This document shows, in pieces, positions 6,585 through 8,146 of a stretch of DNA of 8,146 nt. The position numbers and the translations under genes were made by a program. The notes under the pieces were generated by a model, which saw only the letters and a list, made by a program, of their open reading frames with translations, made no database searches and had not been told where the DNA came from. This DNA comes from Syntrophaceae bacterium (GTDB lineage Bacteria > Desulfobacterota > Syntrophia > Syntrophales > UBA5619), in contig JAHFBU010000069.1 of the NCBI GenBank assembly GCA_023249795.1, positions 1-8,146 on the forward strand. Direction: 5' to 3'. Within the stretch, counting starts at the first letter, position 1. Each line of letters opens with the position of its first letter.

Positions 6585-6610
6585 CCGGCACGGTTCAGGA
6601 CAGGATAACG

Positions 6611-7369
6611 ATGGCGGCGGAAGAGAAAAGAACGAAGCTGTTCCTTCATCTGAAAAAGTGGCTGGAAAAGGCGGTCATGGATTACGGCATGATCGCTGAG
6701 GGCGACAGGGTTCTGGTGGGCGTTTCCGGCGGGATGGACAGCATGGCGCTCCTGGACCTGCTGAACACCCCGATGCTGCATGTGCCGCCGTTTTCGATTA
6801 CGGCCGTCCACATCGATCCCGGTTTCGATTCGGCAGGCGCAGGCTTTGGGATCATTGAGAGGCATCTGGAAGCGGGCGGCTATGAGGCCGTCCTGGAGAG
6901 GTCGGACTTCGGGCCCCTGTCCCACAGCGAATACAACCGGAAGAACCCCTGCTTCCTCTGTTCCCGTCTCCGGCGGAAGCGGATTTTCGAGATAGCGGCG
7001 GAGCGGGGTTGCAACAAGATCGCCTTCGCCCACCACCGGGACGACATCATCGAGACCCTGCTGATCAACCTCTTCTACGGGCGGGAGATCAGCACAATGG
7101 TTCCGGATCAGACGATCTTCGGGGGGAAGCTGCATATCATCCGCCCCCTGGCCTATATTCGGGAGGGGCTGGTCAAGAGATACGCGCAGGAGAGGGGCTT
7201 CCCCATCGTCGAAAACAATTGTCCGACGAGTCGGACGTCGAAGCGGCGCCATGTCAAGGATCTCCTCAATGAGATGGAAAAGGAAAACCCGCGGGTCCGG
7301 GAGAACATCTGGAAGGCGATGGGGCATGTAAAGACGGATTATCTCCCGGCAAAGCTGGGCGGTCGGTGA
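6611..7369 (+). CDS. ttcA: TtcA-family tRNA thiolase (PP-loop ATPase)
   Basis: TtcA enzymes adenylate a tRNA base with ATP and install sulfur (2-thiocytidine 32 in E. coli), using an Fe-S cluster. The 252-residue protein has the PP-loop SGGMDS (39-44; E. coli TtcA has Lys at the fourth place), NPCFLCSRLRR with Cys114 and Cys117 corresponding to TtcA's CSLCSRLRR, and AFAHHRDDIIETLLINLFYG (138-157), the family's second signature. Cys204 in NNCPTS matches the third cluster ligand (E. coli Cys222), while the usual nearby fourth Cys is absent. The C-terminal block KRRHVKDLL parallels TtcA's conserved QVIKDML region. It is shorter than E. coli TtcA (311). ATG 6611 has AGGA five bases upstream. smpB follows 60 bases later, probably on the same transcript. 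The exact target tRNA base is uncertain. Confidence 0.85.
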   Translation: MAAEEKRTKLFLHLKKWLEKAVMDYGMIAEGDRVLVGVSGGMDSMALLDLLNTPMLHVPPFSITAVHIDPGFDSAGAGFGIIERHLEAGGYEAVLERSDFGPLSHSEYNRKNPCFLCSRLRRKRIFEIAAERGCNKIAFAHHRDDIIETLLINLFYGREISTMVPDQTIFGGKLHIIRPLAYIREGLVKRYAQERGFPIVENNCPTSRTSKRRHVKDLLNEMEKENPRVRENIWKAMGHVKTDYLPAKLGGR

Positions 7370-7429
7370 TCAGGGATTTTTGTCGGGGTTGTTCGTAACG
7401 CGGAAAGGACGGGAAGGACAGGAATAGAA

Positions 7430-7906
7430 GTGGCAAAGAAGGAAACAGGCGAAAAGCCCATCTGTCAGAACAAGCGGGCGAGGATCAATTATTTCATCGA
7501 CGAGACCTATGAGGCGGGGATCGCGCTTGTCGGGACGGAGGTGAAGGCGCTGCGCGACGGCCGGGCGAACCTCAAGGACAGCTACGCCCTGGTGAAGGAT
7601 GATGAGCTCTTCCTCTATGATGTGCACATCAGCCCCTATTCGCACGGCAACCGGGAGAATCACAATCCTCTGCGCATCCGGAAGCTCCTCATGCATAAGC
7701 GTGAGATCAAAAGGCTCTACGGCAAGTCCAAGGAGCGGGGCCTCTCCCTGATCCCGCTCCGGATGTATTTCCGCAACGGGAAGGTCAAGGTGGAGATCGG
7801 CATCGGCCGGGGGAAGAAACTCTACGACAAGCGGGAGGACATCAAACTCAAGGAGGACCGCCGGGCGATCGAGCGTGGGATGCGGGCGAAGAACCGGGAG
7901 GGATGA
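7430..7906 (+). CDS. smpB: SsrA-binding protein SmpB
   Basis: SmpB binds the tRNA-like part of tmRNA and brings it to stalled ribosomes, its C-terminal tail probing the empty mRNA channel. The 158-residue protein is full length. It shows NKRARINYFIDETYEAGI (about 14-31), GTEVKALRDGRANLKDSYA (the SmpB signature, about 36-54), HISPYSHGN, the KLLMHKREI block, and KVEIGIGRGKKLYDKRED leading into a strongly basic tail. It starts at GTG 7430, with AGGAA five bases upstream; no in-frame ATG gives the conserved N-terminus. It lies 95 bases before ssrA on the same strand, so protein and RNA partner are encoded side by side. Confidence 0.97.
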   Translation: MAKKETGEKPICQNKRARINYFIDETYEAGIALVGTEVKALRDGRANLKDSYALVKDDELFLYDVHISPYSHGNRENHNPLRIRKLLMHKREIKRLYGKSKERGLSLIPLRMYFRNGKVKVEIGIGRGKKLYDKREDIKLKEDRRAIERGMRAKNREG

Positions 7907-7938
7907 CGGCGTAAATCCGAACCGGCGGAGATCTTCCC

Positions 7939-7967
7939 TTGACTTGGACGGAGAAAAACGTTACGAA
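7939..7967 (+). promoter_or_regulatory. Possible promoter of ssrA
   Basis: TTGACT (7939-7944, five of six) is followed after 17 bases by TACGAA (7962-7967, three of six). Transcription would begin near 7974, giving a precursor with a leader of about 28 bases to be removed by RNase P. The weak -10 box makes this tentative. Confidence 0.35.
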
Positions 7968-7972
7968 GTAAC
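7960..7972. promoter_or_regulatory. Inverted repeat upstream of ssrA
   Basis: GTTAC and GTAAC form a perfect 5-bp inverted repeat around GAA, overlapping the proposed -10 box of ssrA. It may be an operator. It is unlikely to be a terminator of smpB because no T-run follows. Confidence 0.35.
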
Positions 7973-8001
7973 CGGTTCATTCACATCGTTTCACCATCCA
8001 C

Positions 8002-8146
8002 GGGGGCGTCACGGTTTCGACGGGGATATGTGAAGCTGCATAAGCGTGCCGAGGTTCCTGCAGGCCTCGTTAAACAGGCAGGACAATATAATCGCAGACA
8101 ACTACGATTACGCTTTAGCCGCTTAGTCGGCTAACGTCTCCCCGAT
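8002..8146 (+). ncRNA. ssrA: Transfer-messenger RNA (tmRNA), 5' part, truncated by window edge
   Basis: tmRNA rescues stalled ribosomes and tags the unfinished protein for degradation. The 5' end GGGGGCGTCACGGTTTCGAC is the conserved tRNA-like start. Pseudoknot 1 follows: CGAGG (8050-8054) pairs with CCTCG (8065-8069), and loop bases CCTG can pair with the CAGG copies at 8075-8082. The tag reading frame comes next, then a 7-bp stem TTAGCCG/CGGCTAA (8115-8121 with 8128-8134) whose loop holds most of the tag stop. The remaining pseudoknots and the 3' tRNA-like half lie outside the window. The exact 5' end is inferred from family similarity. Confidence 0.95.
8094..8126 (+). other. tmRNA tag-peptide reading frame (ADNYDYALAA)
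   Basis: The resume codon GCA 8094-8096 follows TAATC, as GCA follows TAGTC in E. coli. The frame encodes ADNYDYALAA and ends with TAG 8124-8126. The ALAA end is the standard ClpXP degradation signal. The tag sequence is a useful lineage marker. Confidence 0.9.

Noticed and set aside
4430..6610. Mobile element or integrated island around the three-gene operon
   Set aside because: No transposase, integrase, terminal inverted repeat or matching direct repeats could be found at the borders; only composition hints at transfer.
7907..8001. Small gene or tRNA between smpB and ssrA
   Set aside because: The 95 bases hold no open frame with a ribosome binding site and no cloverleaf; promoter-like boxes and one inverted repeat are all I see.

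Overview
The window is bacterial chromosome, densely coded and GC-rich. It carries mostly housekeeping genes: the C-terminus of ptsI, then plsB, eno, a ttcA-family gene, smpB and the start of ssrA (tmRNA). The long PlsB with its HX4D signature, the smpB-ssrA pair and the tmRNA tag ADNYDYALAA point to a Gram-negative bacterium. A deltaproteobacterial (Desulfobacterota, Syntrophus-like) host is my best guess from the overall style of the genes. That is inference, not something the sequence proves.

Layout. On the + strand, 1-246 is the tail of PTS enzyme I, beginning exactly at its Cys-Gly-Glu active-site motif. plsB follows after a 71-base gap (318-2972). eno lies on the minus strand (4271-2976) and converges on plsB with only 3 bases between the stop codons. 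Upstream of eno, also on the minus strand, is a compact three-gene operon read 6374 to 4430: a GNAT acetyltransferase, a BKACE/DUF849 (beta-keto acid cleavage) enzyme and a QueC-like PP-loop ATPase. Both junctions are 4-base ATGA overlaps. A 236-base divergent promoter region (6375-6610) separates this operon from a ttcA-family tRNA thiolase on the + strand. smpB and then ssrA follow, and ssrA runs off the right edge.

How the genes work together. plsB starts phospholipid synthesis, eno serves glycolysis, ptsI serves PTS phosphotransfer, and smpB with ssrA make the trans-translation ribosome-rescue system. The minus-strand trio is the one accessory-looking piece. It is tightly coupled, has its own promoter, looks more GC-rich than its neighbours in the lines I counted by hand, and contains a QueC-like enzyme without the residues expected for preQ0 synthesis. 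It is the best candidate for an undescribed small pathway. The likely theme is acyl-CoA/beta-keto acid chemistry plus an ATP-dependent (adenylating) step, but the product cannot be read from the sequence.

No insertion sequence, integrase, CRISPR array, tRNA or rRNA gene is visible.
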